DNA from: Anopheles merus
Taxonomy: Eukaryota > Arthropoda > Insecta > Diptera > Culicidae
DNA: 64,000 bases
Direction: 5' to 3'
Assembly: GCF_017562075.2 (NCBI RefSeq)
Contig: NC_054084.1
Coordinates: 20,386,389-20,450,388, forward strand
The translations under genes were made by a program, and so were the position numbers. Positions within the stretch are counted from its first letter, which is position 1. Each line of letters begins with the position of its first letter. Shown one piece after another: positions 62,126 to 64,000 of this stretch. The notes beneath the pieces were generated by a model. It searched no databases, was not told where the DNA came from, and saw only the letters and a list, made by a program, of their open reading frames with translations.

Positions 62126-62324
62126 GTGACGCAGTCCCTGTTTCCACCTCATTTCACCAATCGACCACAAACTGTTCGACTGATAGAGGGGAAGGGAAAC
62201 CAGGGCGGATAGGAAAATATAGGAAAGGAGTTGTATTCAGTCTTGAATGATTCATCAGCCAGCTTGCAAAGCGTTTTCCTCCTTACGCACTGCTGCTGCT
62301 GCTGCAACGACCCTCACGGACCGC

Positions 62325-62765
62325 TTACATCGCCTCCGAGCTGCTGTCGATCGCTTCTCCGACGTTGTCGGCGCTCTTGCCCTTGCCGTGATGCTTCTTG
62401 TGGTGCTTCTTGTGGTGCTTGGCGCGGTACTCACCATGCTCGGCACCGTGGTAGGCGGGAGCGGCCGGGGCGTAGTGCGGTGCCGGCGCATGGTGGTAGG
62501 CCGGGGCAGGGGCCGGAGCATGGTGTCCATAGCCGGCGTGATGAGCCGGGGCAGCCTTGCACGGCACCGGGTGATGGTGGGGATCGCAGCTCACCAGAAG
62601 ATTGTGGCCGCACTTGACCACCGGTGCGACGGCCGAGTAGGTGTGGACGACGGCCGGTCCCGGCACGACTCCTCCATGGTGGGTGTGTCCACCGCCGTGC
62701 TTGGCGGGAGCCGCAATGGCCACCCCAATCACGGCCAGCAGAGTGATCGCAATGAAGCTGTTCAT
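62325..62765 (-). CDS. vitelline-membrane (eggshell) protein, VM domain, 146 aa
   Basis: Residues 1-19 are a signal peptide (MNSFIAITLLAVIGVAIAA, cleavage before or after PAKH). Residues 52-69 read CGHNLLVSCDPHHHPVPC, with cysteines at 52, 60 and 69 in the CX7CX8C spacing of the insect VM domain. The flanks are rich in His, Ala, Pro and Tyr. Residues 71-107 hold HHAPAPAP/YHHAPAPHYAP repeats, and 116-126 hold KHHK repeats encoded by near-identical 12-bp units. In flies the VM cysteines form disulfide links in the vitelline membrane; mosquito relatives such as Aedes 15a proteins are made in follicle cells after a blood meal. An upstream in-frame ATG adding 13 residues (to 62804) is rejected because it would bury the signal peptide. 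The gene is intronless, as usual for this family. Confidence 0.93.
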   Translation of the reverse strand: MNSFIAITLLAVIGVAIAAPAKHGGGHTHHGGVVPGPAVVHTYSAVAPVVKCGHNLLVSCDPHHHPVPCKAAPAHHAGYGHHAPAPAPAYHHAPAPHYAPAAPAYHGAEHGEYRAKHHKKHHKKHHGKGKSADNVGEAIDSSSEAM

Positions 62766-62837
62766 CCTGTTCGTCGGTGGTTGATCATGCGCGTGATGGG
62801 ACACTACTGTACTGAAGATGGGAAGGCTTGCCAGCTG

Positions 62838-62842
62838 ACTGA
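62838..62842 (-). promoter_or_regulatory. initiator-like TCAGT of the vitelline-membrane gene
   Basis: Arthropod initiator word TCAGT about 35 bp after the TATA box. It would give a leader of about 75 nt. Confidence 0.5.
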
Positions 62843-62867
62843 TGCTCTTACCACAGACTCAGGGGTC

Positions 62868-62875
62868 ATTTTATA
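62868..62875 (-). promoter_or_regulatory. TATA box of the vitelline-membrane gene
   Basis: TATAAAAT on the minus strand, about 103 bp before the start codon. The complement of TGACCCC, a nuclear-receptor half-site-like word, touches it (62862-62868). This would suit ecdysone-linked control, but it is only one half-site. Confidence 0.65.
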
Positions 62876-63946
62876 TCACTCTGACATTGGGCAAACGCTA
62901 AAGGAAGCGAAATGCTAAGATAGCGGCCAACGAAAGTGTAACAAACAAAACGTGGGGGATGTTTTTTTTTCTCTCTCGCTTTGTGCAACGCCTCACTCCG
63001 AAAGTTGTCCCAAACAAGTGGCTTTCCGACAGGTTGGTTGCCCGAAATTCATGTTTATGCTTTCATTGCGGCGAAGAGGAAGCAACCCCTTGGTTGGTGG
63101 TGCTCGGGTTTGTGGCAGAATGAAAATAAAACACACTCACCGTGGCTTCGTGTTCGTGTTTGCTGAATAGACGGTAGCGAAAAGCAAAGCATTTCGCTTA
63201 CGCATTTTGGCGAGCTATTTCTCCAAGTCGAAGGTCTGGCAGAACATTCGGCTAGCACTGATATGAGCACATCATGATCAAAAAGGTTTATTAATGGAAG
63301 ATTTCAAGGGATCGGACTACTTATCAACTATTATTGGAGGTTTAGCATAAAGCAAAAGTTTTCTCCCAATTCTTGTTACAATTCCGATGAGTGTTTCGTT
63401 ACTTTACAGAACCTAGTGAAAATTGGCTTTTTATGTTTTGTTAAAAAAAAGACACATTTAACAGCATTCCAAAAAATGTACAAAAAAATCTCGGAGCAGT
63501 AAGATCAAACTTAGACTATTTTAATTTAATAATGTTAAATTAGTTTCTCCACATTATTTTTTTTCCTATTCCTTAGGATAGAGACTTTGAGCAGGTTGGT
63601 CTCTTTCGTCTCTTTTAATAATTGAAATAATTGTAACATTTAGAGGTGATAATGTTGAATGATTTAATTAAACTATAGAGGAGAGCTTTATCAGAGCAAT
63701 ATACAAATAATTATATATTAAAAGCCATTATTTAGCAGATATATTTATCCAATCTTGTATTTTAACTTTTATATCAGCATTTTACTTTGTGGTTCCTCAA
63801 ATTTGCTATCAATTTCTACAACAGTAGACCTATTTTTAAACTATCATTAAGAAATTTAAATTAAATTACTGCAGAAACACATAGTTTCTCCACAAAAATG
63901 GCAATTAGAAAGCGAGTGGATGAATATATGATGTTTAATTTTGTAA
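62876..63946. other. upstream flank of the vitelline-membrane gene
   Basis: GC-richer to about 63250, then AT-rich. Frames here lack features. Follicle-cell control elements probably lie in the first few hundred bases, but none can be named. Confidence 0.4.
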
Positions 63947-64000
63947 CAGGGGTGTCCACGATTGGTTTCTATAATTTTTTGGGCTCGTCTCACGATTTAT
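63947..64000 (+). mobile_element. third member of the foldback family, cut by the window edge
   Basis: Starts CAGGGGTGTCCACGATTGG and continues with AATTTTTTGGGCTCGTCTCA and CGATTTAT. The middle word matches the complement of 25684-25700 almost exactly, and the CACGATT/TTTTGG units match the arms of the 26896 element. The other end lies outside the window. Confidence 0.6.

Noticed and set aside
62247..62918. 223-codon plus-strand frame
   Set aside because: It lies antisense to the vitelline-membrane gene, whose signal peptide and VM domain are clear.
1..64000. Known insect microRNAs, CRISPR arrays, rRNA and tRNA genes
   Set aside because: A read-through by eye for common mature microRNA sequences and tRNA boxes found none apart from the SINE, and no regularly spaced direct-repeat array is present. 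A covariance search was not possible.

Overview
The window looks like nuclear DNA of a mosquito, most likely Anopheles. The support is indirect. There is a histidine-rich vitelline-membrane protein of the insect eggshell type, a tRNA-derived SINE ending in a GAA-repeat tail, fragments of Jockey/I-like and RTE-like retrotransposons, many CA/GT and CT/GA microsatellites, and very sparse coding. No bacterial or viral gene organisation is present.

Only two intact protein genes can be supported, both intronless and on the minus strand near the right end. One is a small secreted protein of unknown function (60314-60562). The other is a vitelline-membrane protein with the three-cysteine VM domain (62325-62765). 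Each has a TATA-like box upstream and an AATAAA signal downstream. They are about 1.8 kb apart, with a short RTE-like retrotransposon tail inserted between them. The remaining roughly 60 kb contains no reading frame I can defend as a gene. The long open frames there run on both strands through CA/CT-rich DNA, have no recognisable domain, and were left out.

Layout. 1-1012: 3' part of a non-LTR retrotransposon with one visible frameshift. 1013-25200: gene-free DNA in which GC-richer, microsatellite-bearing blocks alternate with AT-rich blocks. It includes a DRE-like site (4610), a homeodomain-site-rich block (about 12.9 kb) and a pair of kappaB-like sites (21.2 kb). 25201-34180: a cluster of mobile DNA, made up of two members of a foldback/MITE family, a decayed minus-strand retrotransposon and a SINE with its target-site duplication. 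34180-44200: gene-free. 44215-48074: a dispersed repeat interrupted by a hAT-like MITE, then a second long-TIR MITE. 48075-60200: gene-free, with long CA, CT and GA tracts and a second copy of the dispersed repeat at 59.5 kb. 60200-62880: the two genes. 62880-64000: AT-rich end, where a third foldback-family member starts and is cut off by the window edge.

The most unusual structure is the 244-bp element at 26896-27139. Each arm of its inverted repeat is built from five units with an almost exact 21-bp period. Related copies lie at 25572 and at the right edge. Every transposon-like piece away from the left edge lies in AT-rich DNA. The gene-poor GC-rich blocks may be introns or regulatory DNA of a developmental gene outside the window; that is inference.
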